Source: an uncultured Bacteroidales bacterium
GTDB lineage: Bacteria > Bacteroidota > Bacteroidia > Bacteroidales > Paludibacteraceae
Assembly: GCA_900317745.1 (NCBI GenBank)
Contig: ONHW01000001.1
Span: forward strand, 140,840 to 204,839
Direction of reading: 5' to 3'
Length of the DNA: 64,000 nt
Translations under genes and position numbers: made by a program
Shown: one piece after another, positions 35,566 to 43,932 of the stretch
Layout of the letters: each line of letters starts with the position of its first letter
Numbering within the stretch: the stretch's first letter is position 1
The notes under the pieces: generated by a model
The model's database searches: none
The model's input: only the letters and a program-made list of their open reading frames with translations
Told to the model about the DNA's origin: nothing

Positions 35566-36733
35566 GGGTAATGGAACGCAGTTCTTCTTCGAGGAGTTTA
35601 TAACAATCGCTATCTTTATCCCGAATAGTTGCAAACGCGTCCAAAAACTCCATTGGATAGTGCGCTTTGAGATATGCTACTTGGTATGCAAGCCATGTAT
35701 AGCAAACGGAATGAGCCTTTAGGAAGGAGAAACGCGAATCATACATGGACTGCCAAATACGATCAAGGGTCTGTTCGTTGTATCCATTTTGGTTCCCGCC
35801 GGATATAAACTTAGTTTTCATTACTTCCACTATAGGTTGATTCATACGTACGAGTGCCCAACGTAGCATATTACTTTCTGCTGGTGTGAAATGGGCTATA
35901 CGCTGAGCCAATAACATTGTTTGCTCTTGATAAACAATCATCCCATAGGTCTCCTTGAGACATTCTCCCACAATGGGAGGTCTTTCTTTGATCTCATCCT
36001 TACGATGCTTGCAGGCAATAAACTGCGGAATCTGTTCCATCGTAGGTGGTCGGTATAAAGCATTCAGCGCAAGAAGATCATTGATGTTTTCCGGAGTAAG
36101 TTCGCGTAAGTATTTCTGCATACCTTCCGATTCGAATTGGAATACACCAACTGTACGACCTTCTTGGAAGAGACGGAATGTATGTTCATCATTTTGTGGG
36201 ATGGCTTTTAGGTCTATGTCTATACCATGTTCCTGCTTGATATTGCTCAGGCATCGCTTAATCATCGTCAGAACGGTAAGCCCTAAGATGTTCGTCTTCC
36301 CCGGACGTGTTTCTCCGAATTTCTGTGCTAAGTAATCCGTCACTTTATCACGTTCGCAAGATTCGACATCAATATCAATTAACGGTACGACACTATTGTC
36401 TGAATAGAAACGTTCAAACAGCAGACCATATCTCAGCGGATCAATGTCGGTTATCTTGAGGCAGTACAACACGAGTGAGCCTGCTGCGGAACTGCGACCA
36501 GGTCCAACATCAATGCCCATTTTACGTGCGGCATTCACATAGTCTGCAACCATTAAAAGATAACTGATAGTACGTTCATTGGAACATAGTGTTTGGTGTT
36601 CTGTTTCTGCACGATGGGTGAAAGCAGGAGTATGAATAAACTCGTTTCCATAACGCTCAATAGCGCCTTGTAATACTTGTTGACGCAACTCTTCTTTGGA
36701 TGAAGAGGGAGAATTAAATAAATGTGTGTTCAT
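35561..36733 (-). CDS. Reduced DnaE-like protein (DNA polymerase III alpha fragment)
   Basis: A 390-residue protein clearly related to DnaE (normally about 1,160-1,250 residues). Kept: the palm start VGPGRSSAAGSLVLYCLKIT (76-95), two metal-binding aspartates in LIDIDVES (D120, D122), and the fingers from VFQFESEGMQKYL through YGMIVYQEQTMLLAQ to KAHSVCYTWLAYQVAYLKAHYP. Missing: the PHP domain, the roughly 140-residue thumb/palm segment with the HAGG motif (the sequence jumps at KFGETRPGKTNILGL), and everything after the fingers, including clamp- and tau-binding parts. The third catalytic Asp (FDFLGL in E. coli) is Asn148 (TNILGL). It is probably not an active polymerase; it may be a decoy or sensor. 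The intact frame argues against simple decay. Confidence 0.8.
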   Translation of the reverse strand: MNTHLFNSPSSSKEELRQQVLQGAIERYGNEFIHTPAFTHRAETEHQTLCSNERTISYLLMVADYVNAARKMGIDVGPGRSSAAGSLVLYCLKITDIDPLRYGLLFERFYSDNSVVPLIDIDVESCERDKVTDYLAQKFGETRPGKTNILGLTVLTMIKRCLSNIKQEHGIDIDLKAIPQNDEHTFRLFQEGRTVGVFQFESEGMQKYLRELTPENINDLLALNALYRPPTMEQIPQFIACKHRKDEIKERPPIVGECLKETYGMIVYQEQTMLLAQRIAHFTPAESNMLRWALVRMNQPIVEVMKTKFISGGNQNGYNEQTLDRIWQSMYDSRFSFLKAHSVCYTWLAYQVAYLKAHYPMEFLDAFATIRDKDSDCYKLLEEELRSITR

Positions 36734-36751
36734 TATAATAGTTGTTTTTAT

Positions 36752-37486
36752 TTAATACGGGATACCTTTCTTGTTAAAATACATAGCAGTAGCCATGTTG
36801 GAGGGTTTGAGGCGAACAACAAAAGCCAAGCGCTGTTTGAAATCGTCCTTCTCAATAGCAAGTTGCACCGCATCAAATGAGGTGACTTTTGCAAGCGGCA
36901 GGTTAAGAAGATATTGAGCCCTTACGTAGCCGATCTCAAAACGCTTCTGAAAGCGCGCACATGCCTCTTTGAGGTCTTTGGAAATGCGAACGAAATGAAT
37001 AAACTCCTCCAAATTATCTACCACAAGCCCACAGCATTCCAATTCGTCAAGATGTCGTTTGATTGCACTTATTTCCGCATCAATATGATTCATCATATAC
37101 CATGCGGAGGTATGAAGCAAGCGAACGTTACGAATACGAATGGATTTCGTATCCGAGGTTTCGAAGTCAGGCAATCCTTCATCAAAATCATCAGGTTCTT
37201 TCAGGTAGTTTTTGGGCGGTTCGGTAAATGTACGTTTGTACGTATCAACGTAGTGCTGCAAAAATGCAGCACGTTCAGTCGAGTCAGCTTGTTGGATTTC
37301 CTGTTCCACATTCTCTATGGGGCTGAAGCCGAAATTCTCCAAGAAGGAGATTTCGTTGTAGTTCGGCATGTCAATCACAGCTTGTCCTGTAGGCGTGAAG
37401 TCTAATAGATTGGGTCTCATAGTTTCTGCATTTTGAAGGCAATGCTTAGCATTGCGTGAAACATTATTGATTCGAATCTCGCGCAT
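36752..37486 (-). CDS. Protein with a GyrA/ParC-like C-gate segment
   Basis: The 244-residue protein (ATG at 37486; a TTG at 37498 is possible) has an unrecognised N-terminal half. Residues about 150-232 resemble the coiled-coil and C-gate of type IIA topoisomerase A subunits: VVDNLEEFIHFVRISKDLKE (GyrA: DNIDEVIxxIRxSKDxxEA) and RFEIGYVRAQYLLNLPLAKV (GyrA: RFxLSxxQAxAILDMRLxxL). The winged-helix domain with the catalytic Tyr and the DNA-wrapping C-terminus are absent, so it cannot cleave DNA. It overlaps the 94-residue gene and precedes the DnaE-like gene by 18 bp. It might interfere with gyrase dimers or copy their surface. The homology is by eye and needs a profile search. Confidence 0.6.
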   Translation of the reverse strand: MREIRINNVSRNAKHCLQNAETMRPNLLDFTPTGQAVIDMPNYNEISFLENFGFSPIENVEQEIQQADSTERAAFLQHYVDTYKRTFTEPPKNYLKEPDDFDEGLPDFETSDTKSIRIRNVRLLHTSAWYMMNHIDAEISAIKRHLDELECCGLVVDNLEEFIHFVRISKDLKEACARFQKRFEIGYVRAQYLLNLPLAKVTSFDAVQLAIEKDDFKQRLAFVVRLKPSNMATAMYFNKKGIPY

Positions 37487-37748
37487 AGTAAATGTCAAAA
37501 TAGCTACTTACGATGGAAGCGACTTGCGCTTCAGCTTGCTTGTCGGTGTATTGCCAGCCGCTTTCACACACGGCATAGTCAGCCAACTGAGCTTTGATGG
37601 CCAGGTGGTTGGAGGTCAGATAGTCCATGACCAGTTCTTGCAACTTGCCGCAGATTTTCTGCTGCCAATCAGCAGGTGGGTTGACGAGACAGCCCTGCAT
37701 GGACTCTAAGTTGGGGAGAGCGAATTGAATTTTGATTTGATTTTCCAT
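37464..37748 (-). CDS. Small protein of unknown function, first gene of the GyrA-like/DnaE-like operon
   Basis: A 94-residue helical protein (NPPADWQQKICGKLQELVMD, DKQAEAQVASIVSSYFDIYY) with no recognised domain. It overlaps the start of the GyrA-like gene, so the two are probably coupled. Its upstream region has the island-specific motif within a long imperfect inverted repeat, whose proximal arm ends at the ATG. Confidence 0.6.
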   Translation of the reverse strand: MENQIKIQFALPNLESMQGCLVNPPADWQQKICGKLQELVMDYLTSNHLAIKAQLADYAVCESGWQYTDKQAEAQVASIVSSYFDIYYARDSNQ

Positions 37749-37778
37749 ATTAGCAAAAATTAACGTTATAGTACCTTA

Positions 37779-37811
37779 ATACGAATGAGAAACGTTAGTA
37801 TTTTTGCTAAT
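37779..37811 (-). promoter_or_regulatory. Island-specific upstream motif, copy 2, inside a long imperfect inverted repeat
   Basis: Second copy of the 33-bp motif (26 of 33 identical to 35533-35565). Here ATTAGCAAAAAT and TAACGTT recur in inverted form at 37748-37766, giving an imperfect palindrome of about 64 bp (37748-37811). The XRE protein encoded just downstream on the map is a candidate reader. Confidence 0.55.
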
Positions 37812-37829
37812 TTTGATATGGACATATAG

Positions 37830-37863
37830 AAAAAAGCCTTGTATTCAAATGGATACAGGGCTT
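37830..37863 (-). terminator. Rho-independent terminator of the XRE gene
   Basis: On the minus strand AAGCCCTGTAT and ATACAAGGC form a stem with one mismatch, followed by a run of six T. It lies 32 bases after the XRE stop codon. Confidence 0.75.
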
Positions 37864-37894
37864 ATGGCGGGATTAGGAGAGGCGAAGATTTTTC

Positions 37895-38515
37895 TTAATT
37901 TTCCTTCAAAAGTTGTTTATAGAACGAACTTTCCTTTACGCGTTTGGCTGACCAATTACGCATGTATGTGTGTTCTTTACGCACCAATGCAACAAGACGT
38001 TTGCTCTCTTTTTCGGCTGCTTTCTCGCGCTCTGCTTCTGCGCGCTCTTCCACATTGATAGGCGCAGGAGTTGCGGGCTCTATGTTTAAATAGATATCAA
38101 GGACATCAGCAATACGCAGGAGCGTTTTGTATGTGGGCGAAGTTTGTCCGCTCTCGATGTGTGAGTAATTGGGTGCGGCGATACCTACGAGCATAGCCAC
38201 ATCCTTAGCCACAAGACCCCGTTTAAGGCGCACCTCACGAATGAGCGCACCGATATTCTGACGCACATCCTCGTCCTCAAAGAAGAGACGAGGCACGAAC
38301 CCCTCGCGCTTACAATGCTTGATGACATACGAGATGACATCTATGCGATCCGCAGACTTGATATCATCGTAAAAAAGATGCTCTATTCGAGTAGCCATCC
38401 AATCATAGGTAAGTTTACCTCGCTCTGGGGGCAACACGAACGAACAGAACAATTCGTCCTTCATCGTAAAAACCTGAACGATTTTTTCGTTGACCAATTT
38501 AACCTTAACATCCAT
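37895..38515 (-). CDS. XRE-family helix-turn-helix regulator
   Basis: The 206-residue protein (ATG at 38515) has an unrecognised N-terminal domain (1-80) and an XRE helix-turn-helix at about 89-142 (IREVRLKRGLVAKDVAMLVG, YSHIESGQTSPTYKTLLRIA). The C-terminus is a highly charged helix (ERAEAEREKAAEKESKRLVA). It is followed by a clear terminator and then by the operon with the 94-residue, GyrA-like and DnaE-like genes, so it probably controls the island. Its promoter would lie in or before gtrA. Confidence 0.8.
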   Translation of the reverse strand: MDVKVKLVNEKIVQVFTMKDELFCSFVLPPERGKLTYDWMATRIEHLFYDDIKSADRIDVISYVIKHCKREGFVPRLFFEDEDVRQNIGALIREVRLKRGLVAKDVAMLVGIAAPNYSHIESGQTSPTYKTLLRIADVLDIYLNIEPATPAPINVEERAEAEREKAAEKESKRLVALVRKEHTYMRNWSAKRVKESSFYKQLLKEN

Positions 38516-38541
38516 CAGTAAATACAAATATAAAGATAGGG

Positions 38542-39030
38542 CTATCGGCGGAAAGTGAAATATTTCTGCCCGAGGAAACTGATAACAACCGTGAGCAGGG
38601 TGATACAGATCTTAGAGGGCGTTGGATACCAGGCAAAATGCTCAACCAACAATTTGAGACCGAAGTAGTTGACTGCGAGGTTGACTCCAACAATCATTAT
38701 ATATCTGCCAAGCTGGCGTGCGCCATGCAGGGATGATTGGGTGAACGTGACATACTTGTTTAGCCAGAATCCTGTCAGCAGCGTTATTGGGAACACTATA
38801 CACAGCGAGGCTATATGCGGCGTGAGGCAAAGCGAGTGACCTGCCAAACTGAGATAAACGAGTTCATGTCCGACCACAAAATTGTACGTCAGGAAGTACA
38901 GCACCCAGTCAAGCACCATATTGCCTCCGCCGCAGGCTGCGTACCGAAAAATCTCCTTTGGTACGTACTTTTGAAACGGAGAATATACAAAATCAATAAT
39001 TTTTGTAATTATTTGTGATAATTTTTGCAT
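38542..39030 (-). CDS. GtrA-like membrane protein
   Basis: A 162-residue protein with four membrane segments in the GtrA pattern (FRYAACGGGNMVLDWVLYFL, GFWLNKYVTFTQ, ISFLGQKYFTFRR). GtrA-type proteins are thought to help move lipid-linked sugars across the membrane for surface glycosylation. No glycosyltransferase is adjacent. It has a normal promoter at 39084-39115 and faces rsmA divergently. Confidence 0.88.
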   Translation of the reverse strand: MQKLSQIITKIIDFVYSPFQKYVPKEIFRYAACGGGNMVLDWVLYFLTYNFVVGHELVYLSLAGHSLCLTPHIASLCIVFPITLLTGFWLNKYVTFTQSSLHGARQLGRYIMIVGVNLAVNYFGLKLLVEHFAWYPTPSKICITLLTVVISFLGQKYFTFRR

Positions 39031-39083
39031 TTATGCTTGCATAAATTAAAAAAAAATATTACTTTTGTGCACGAAAGCGTGTG

Positions 39084-39115
39084 CAAAGATACGACAAATA
39101 ATCCAAATTAGCAAA
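39084..39115 (-). promoter_or_regulatory. Promoter of gtrA
   Basis: On the minus strand TTTG (39112-39115), 20 bases, TATCTTTG (39084-39091). A small hairpin (GCACG-AAAG-CGTG) lies directly after it in the leader. Confidence 0.65.
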
Positions 39116-39191
39116 TTTTTGTTGCATTTTTGTTAGAAAAACGCACATTTTGTTGAACCAATCACACTAAGTATGGACTATCACCCGGATA

Positions 39192-39980
39192 ATGCAGCAA
39201 GTACGTGCCAAAAAATTTTTGGGGCAGCACTTCCTTACGGATTTGAGTATAGCCCAGCGTATAGCCGACACACTGTCATCGGCTAAGTGCCCCGTACTGG
39301 AAATTGGTCCGGGTATGGGTGTTCTGACCCAGTACCTGATAAAGAATCCGAATATTCAGTTAACCGCCATTGAGATTGACCGTGAGTCAGTCGCTTATCT
39401 GCGTGAGTGGTATCCTGAACTTCACCTGATTGAAGGTGACTTCCTAAAAGCAGACCTGAGCACAATCTTCCCGACCGGTCCGTTCTGCGTCATAGGCAAC
39501 TATCCGTACAATATTTCCAGCCAGATCTTCTTCAAGGTGCTGGAATATAGAGACAGAATACCCGTATGCAGCGGCATGATCCAGAAGGAGGTTGCCCTGC
39601 GCCTGGCAGCCAAGCCGGGTAAGAAGGATTACGGCATACTCAGTGTACTGCTGCAGGCGTACTACGATATAGAGTACCTGTTCACGGTAGGTAACCACGT
39701 GTTTAATCCTCCGCCCAAGGTCGAATCGGCAGTCATTCGCCTGACGCGTAACCAGCGCGAACGGCTGGACTGCGACGAACAACTGTTCAAGACGGTCGTC
39801 AAGACGGCTTTCAATCAACGACGAAAACAGATGCGCAATTCTCTTCAGCAGTTGGTAGGAAAAGGCAATCCCCTCCTACAAGAGAATATCTTCACCAAGC
39901 GCCCCGAACAACTGCACGTCGATGAGTTTGTTGAACTTACTAAAATGATTGAACATGGCAGAACTCAAAATATTCTATAA
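39192..39980 (+). CDS. rsmA: 16S rRNA dimethyladenosine transferase
   Basis: The 262-residue KsgA/RsmA enzyme dimethylates two adjacent adenines in the 3' hairpin of 16S rRNA. It shows the family start RAKKFLGQHFLTD, the SAM-binding VLEIGPGMGVLTQYL, the catalytic VIGNYPYNISSQI and the C-terminal AFNQRRKQMRNSL. It is on the plus strand, against most of the neighbourhood, and overlaps corA by 26 bp, so the two form an operon. Confidence 0.97.
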   Translation: MQQVRAKKFLGQHFLTDLSIAQRIADTLSSAKCPVLEIGPGMGVLTQYLIKNPNIQLTAIEIDRESVAYLREWYPELHLIEGDFLKADLSTIFPTGPFCVIGNYPYNISSQIFFKVLEYRDRIPVCSGMIQKEVALRLAAKPGKKDYGILSVLLQAYYDIEYLFTVGNHVFNPPPKVESAVIRLTRNQRERLDCDEQLFKTVVKTAFNQRRKQMRNSLQQLVGKGNPLLQENIFTKRPEQLHVDEFVELTKMIEHGRTQNIL

Positions 39981-40902
39981 GGACAACGAGAAGATCAAAG
40001 TAGCACGTACCATCAGCGCGCTCAAGCAACTCGATAAGAAAGATATCATCTGGATCGACCTGCTCGACGTATCCGACAAGACAGAGGATACGCTGGAGGG
40101 ATTCCTGAAGATCGACATCCAGGAGGATGAAGAGATGGAGGAGATCGAGATGTCCAGCCGTTATATACAGACGGACGACAGTATTGTAGCGAACTCCAAC
40201 TTCCTGCACACGAATTTCGACGTTGAGCCGGTGAACTTCATTCTGAAGAACAGTATCCTCGTTACCTCGCACGACAATGAGTTAGGGTCGTTCAACGAGA
40301 CGGTAAAGCGAATGTTCGTCAATGCCCGAAACTTCCCCACAGGTTTTCACGTGCTCGTAGCACTGATGGAGACCCGAGTAGAGAGAGATGCCGATATGAT
40401 TGAGGATACGACGGATATGATTACCGAGCTGTCCACCACTATCAACGCATCCGACCATGTGGATCAGGAAATCCTGATACAGATCAAGAACTTACAGGAA
40501 AAAGTGACTATCCTCCGCCAGAACATCATGGATAAACAGCGCGTGATAAGCAACTTCCTGAAGTGCGATTTCTTCCCCGAAGAACTGCAACCGCGATTGA
40601 CCATGGTGATCAAGGATATCAACTCACTGTTTGAATACACGCGCTTCGGATTCGACCGTCTGGACTACCTCCAGGATACGTTCCTCGGTCTGGTTAACAT
40701 CGAGCAGAACAAGATTATCAAGATCTTCACCGTGGTGAACGTCATCTTCCTGCCACCAACACTGATTGCCAGTATGTACGGCATGAACTTCAAGGTTATG
40801 CCCGAGCTGGAGTGGACGTTCGGTTACCCGTTCTCCATCGGACTGATGATCGTATTCACACTGATTGTACTGCTGATCTTCAAACTGAAGAAGTGGCTGT
40901 AA
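39955..40902 (+). CDS. corA: CorA-family magnesium/cobalt transporter
   Basis: From the ATG at 39955 (inside the rsmA 3' end) the protein has 315 residues. The N-terminal cytoplasmic domain is charged and helical. The C-terminus has two membrane segments, with the selectivity motif YGMNF after the first (IFTVVNVIFLPPTLIASM) and a second ending FTLIVLLIFKLKKWL. It imports Mg2+ or other divalent ions. The overlap with rsmA suggests translational coupling. Confidence 0.95.
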   Translation: MAELKIFYKDNEKIKVARTISALKQLDKKDIIWIDLLDVSDKTEDTLEGFLKIDIQEDEEMEEIEMSSRYIQTDDSIVANSNFLHTNFDVEPVNFILKNSILVTSHDNELGSFNETVKRMFVNARNFPTGFHVLVALMETRVERDADMIEDTTDMITELSTTINASDHVDQEILIQIKNLQEKVTILRQNIMDKQRVISNFLKCDFFPEELQPRLTMVIKDINSLFEYTRFGFDRLDYLQDTFLGLVNIEQNKIIKIFTVVNVIFLPPTLIASMYGMNFKVMPELEWTFGYPFSIGLMIVFTLIVLLIFKLKKWL

Positions 40903-40932
40903 ATTTCCACTACAACACAGCATAAAGACAAC

Positions 40933-40960
40933 AAAAGCGGTTACTCACCGCTTTTATTGT
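40933..40960 (+). terminator. Terminator after corA, overlapping the 3' end of the ABC exporter gene
   Basis: AAAAGCGGT and ACCGCTTTT pair around TACTC, followed by TATTGTTTTG. The hairpin contains the last codons of the convergent ABC exporter gene and could serve both directions. Confidence 0.7.
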
Positions 40961-42818
40961 TTTGTTGCATCTCTATCAACCGCTTGTAGTACCCGCCCAG
41001 AGCGAGCAGTTCGTTATGCGTGCCTTGCTCGACTATCCGTCCTTCGTGAAGTACGCAAATAAGGTCGGCATTTCTGATGGTACTCAGCCGGTGTGCAATC
41101 ACCAGCGTTGTTCTGTCACGCATGAGTTGCTCCAATGCCTCTTGTACCAATTGTTCGGACTCGGTATCCAGTGCTGATGTCGCTTCATCCAGCAGGAGGA
41201 TAGGCGGATTCTTGAGTATAGCCCGCGCTATACTGATACGCTGGCGCTGACCGCCCGACAGACGCGAACCGCGATCACCTATACAGGTCTGATAACCGTC
41301 AGGCGTATCCATAATGAACGAGTGAGCATTGGCAATCTTTGCCGCACGCTCCACTGCCTGTTGCCACGACAAACCTTCCGGCGCAGGACGCGAAGTATCT
41401 ACACCGAAAGTGATATTGTTGTATATCGTATCGTTGAACAGAATAGCGTCCTGATTGACGTAACCTGTCATCTCACGCAGATCATGAATCTTCAGGCTGC
41501 GTATATCTTTGCCGTCGATGGTTATACAGCCTTGCTGCACATCGTAGAACCGCGGCAGCAGATCAGCCAGTGTTGTTTTGCCGCTGCCCGACTGACCGAC
41601 CAACGCCACAATCTGCCCCTTGCCTATACGCAGATTGATATCCTGCAGTACGGGACGTGAAACATCATAACCGAAGGTGACGTGCTCGTAGCATATACAT
41701 TCGCCAAAACCGTTGATACTCGAAGCCTCAGCTGACTCGGTGATATTGGACTTCGTATCCAGCACCTTGTCGATACGCTCCAGCGAAGCTTGTCCCTTGC
41801 GGATAGAGTATCCCGCCTTGCTCAGGTCCTTGGCTGGGTTAATGATCGAGTAGAAGATAATCAGGTAATAGATGAACGTAGCCGCATCAATGGTGCTATG
41901 GTGATTGAGTATCAACATTCCTCCAAACCACAGGATAACGGCTATCAGACATGTACCCATAAACTCCGACACCGGGTGAGCCAGATAATACCGCCGGTTG
42001 ATTCGGTTGAAGGTCTGCCGTGTGGCGTCAATCAGTACGGCAAAACGTGCACGGAGCTTGTTCTCGGCATTGAACGCCTTCACCACACGCAAGCCCGACA
42101 GGGTCTCCTCCACCTGGCTGAGTATATCCGCGTTCTGCTCCTGACCACGTTTGGAGGCACGCTTCAGGCTGCGGCCTATCCTGCCTATCAGCAACCCGGC
42201 TACGGGTAGCAATATGAGTACAAACAGTGTCAACTGCCAACTGATAACAAACAACGTAAGCAGATACACGGTGATCATAATCGGATCCTTGAACAGCACG
42301 TCCAGCGCGCTCATGATGCTGGCTTCCACCTCGTTGACATCGTTTGTCATGCGCGATAGAATATCGCCTTTGCGCTCCTGCGTGAAGTATCCCAGAGGCA
42401 GACTGACAATCTTGTCGTACAACTGCCGTCTCAGGTCGCGTAACACACCCGTACGTATAGGTACCATATAATAGTTAGCCAGCCACGCAGTAAGGCATTT
42501 AAGTCCGGTCATAACGCCCAAGAACAATCCCAGCCACGCCAGCATTACTCCGCCGCCGTACGTACCTATCATCTCACCCAGCAGGTAATACAGGTTACCC
42601 TTGGCTGCCACCAGCCATTGCTCCAAACCTTCCGTACTGCCCAAATCGACATACACCGTATCCACCTGACTGATGCCGAACAATATACGCAGCACCGGTA
42701 TAATAGCGGCAAACGAGAACAACGAAAGGATAGTGGACAGCAGGTTGAACACAAGGTTCAGAACCACCAGCCACTTGTAGGGCGAAGCAAATCGGCGTAT
42801 CAGACGGATAAACGACAT
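40941..42818 (-). CDS. MsbA-like ABC exporter (fused permease and ATPase)
   Basis: The 625-residue protein has an N-terminal six-helix permease (about 1-340) and a C-terminal ATPase with Walker A GQSGSGKTT, Q-loop GYVNQDAILFND, signature LSGGQRQRIS and Walker B ILLLDEATS. The motif TNDVNEVEASIM in the coupling region is typical of lipid A flippase-like exporters in Bacteroidota. With lpxK 17 bp away in the same direction, lipid A-core export is the most likely job, though other multidrug or lipid substrates are possible. Confidence 0.88.
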   Translation of the reverse strand: MSFIRLIRRFASPYKWLVVLNLVFNLLSTILSLFSFAAIIPVLRILFGISQVDTVYVDLGSTEGLEQWLVAAKGNLYYLLGEMIGTYGGGVMLAWLGLFLGVMTGLKCLTAWLANYYMVPIRTGVLRDLRRQLYDKIVSLPLGYFTQERKGDILSRMTNDVNEVEASIMSALDVLFKDPIMITVYLLTLFVISWQLTLFVLILLPVAGLLIGRIGRSLKRASKRGQEQNADILSQVEETLSGLRVVKAFNAENKLRARFAVLIDATRQTFNRINRRYYLAHPVSEFMGTCLIAVILWFGGMLILNHHSTIDAATFIYYLIIFYSIINPAKDLSKAGYSIRKGQASLERIDKVLDTKSNITESAEASSINGFGECICYEHVTFGYDVSRPVLQDINLRIGKGQIVALVGQSGSGKTTLADLLPRFYDVQQGCITIDGKDIRSLKIHDLREMTGYVNQDAILFNDTIYNNITFGVDTSRPAPEGLSWQQAVERAAKIANAHSFIMDTPDGYQTCIGDRGSRLSGGQRQRISIARAILKNPPILLLDEATSALDTESEQLVQEALEQLMRDRTTLVIAHRLSTIRNADLICVLHEGRIVEQGTHNELLALGGYYKRLIEMQQNNKSGE

Positions 42819-42835
42819 ATATAACCTTTAATTTT

Positions 42836-43861
42836 TCAATTTTCCCCTTTCAATTTACGCGTGCTCTCGCTAACGTATGCCAACACATCATCATCCAGCG
42901 TACGGACTTCGGCATCTACCGTCACGCGGATAGGCAGAGGTATAACCGGCTTATCGTATCGCTCAAACAAATCGGTCTGACGTAGGCGCTGCATATCCTT
43001 CTCGGTCGTAAGGATACAGTCGCAATGTTCTGCCCGCTGCAGGATAGTTGATACATCATTCGCCGTGAAACGGTGATGATCGGGATATGTCAGCACTTCG
43101 GCATTGCTGTAGCGCGAACGCACATGTTCCACCAGATACTCCGGCCGGGCTATGCTGGCTATCAGCAACGGCACACCTTCCACCTGAACAGGCTCATACT
43201 TGATCTTCGAGAAATACAGGTGCTGGAAGGTAGCCAGTTTTAAACTGTTGTCCACCACACGTTTGTCTATCGGGCGTATATTGTCCGGACACTTGGTCAC
43301 CACCACAATATTGGCCTTGCTGGCACGGAAAGGTATATCCCTCAATGTCCCGAGCGGTAGCAGGTGGTCGTGAACATACAGGTTGTCGTAGGCGGTAAGC
43401 AAGATATTCAGCCCGCACACTATCGACCTGTGCTGATACGCGTCATCCAGCAGCACAACATCAGGTGGGGAAGGCATGTTCTGGATTCGCCTTATACCTA
43501 TCACCCTCTCCTCACACACTGCTACCAGCACGTCGGGAAACTTGCTGTGTATCTGCATCGGCTCGTCGCCTATCGTATCGGCTGTGGATTGGGCACCGGC
43601 AATCTGAAACCCGTGTGTACGGCGTTTGTATCCGCGCGACAGCACACCTACCTTGTAACCGTGCTTCTGCAACAGACGAATCAGATACTCCACCATCGGT
43701 GTTTTACCTGTTCCGCCCACAGCCATGTTACCTACACAGATAGTAGGTATATGCGGCGTGTACTTCGGTAGCACGTGCTCGTCATAGAGCAGGTGACGGA
43801 GAGTAATCACTCCTCCGTACAACACCGCCAAAGGCGCAGCCAACCATCGCCATTTACCCAT
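42836..43861 (-). CDS. lpxK: Tetraacyldisaccharide 4'-kinase
   Basis: From the ATG at 43861 the protein has 341 residues. LpxK phosphorylates the 4' position of the lipid A disaccharide at the inner membrane. The N-terminal segment WRWLAAPLAVLYGGVITLRH is the membrane-associated helix. The P-loop is VGNMAVGGTGKTPMVEYL, followed by GVLSRGYKRRTHGFQ and VLLDDAYQHRSI. A longer start at 43897 would be encoded by CTCAAC-type repeats and is rejected. It is followed by the MsbA-like gene, matching lipid A synthesis then export. Confidence 0.95.
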   Translation of the reverse strand: MGKWRWLAAPLAVLYGGVITLRHLLYDEHVLPKYTPHIPTICVGNMAVGGTGKTPMVEYLIRLLQKHGYKVGVLSRGYKRRTHGFQIAGAQSTADTIGDEPMQIHSKFPDVLVAVCEERVIGIRRIQNMPSPPDVVLLDDAYQHRSIVCGLNILLTAYDNLYVHDHLLPLGTLRDIPFRASKANIVVVTKCPDNIRPIDKRVVDNSLKLATFQHLYFSKIKYEPVQVEGVPLLIASIARPEYLVEHVRSRYSNAEVLTYPDHHRFTANDVSTILQRAEHCDCILTTEKDMQRLRQTDLFERYDKPVIPLPIRVTVDAEVRTLDDDVLAYVSESTRKLKGEN

Positions 43862-43864
43862 TTT

Positions 43865-43932
43865 CACTCTAAACGCTAAACACTCAACTCTCAACACTCA
43901 ACCCTAAACACTCAACTCTAAACACTCAACTA
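43865..43932. repeat. CTCAACAC/CTAAACAC short tandem repeats between sppA and lpxK
   Basis: About nine degenerate 7-8-bp units of ACTCTAAAC and ACTCTCAAC type fill the whole gap. The same family occurs at 20325-20380, 46435-46480, 49289-49332 and 57465-57533. Confidence 0.8.

Noticed and set aside
33416-38527. Prophage or integrative element with integrase
   Set aside because: No integrase, terminase, capsid, relaxase or tRNA edge is visible. The island is described as accessory only.
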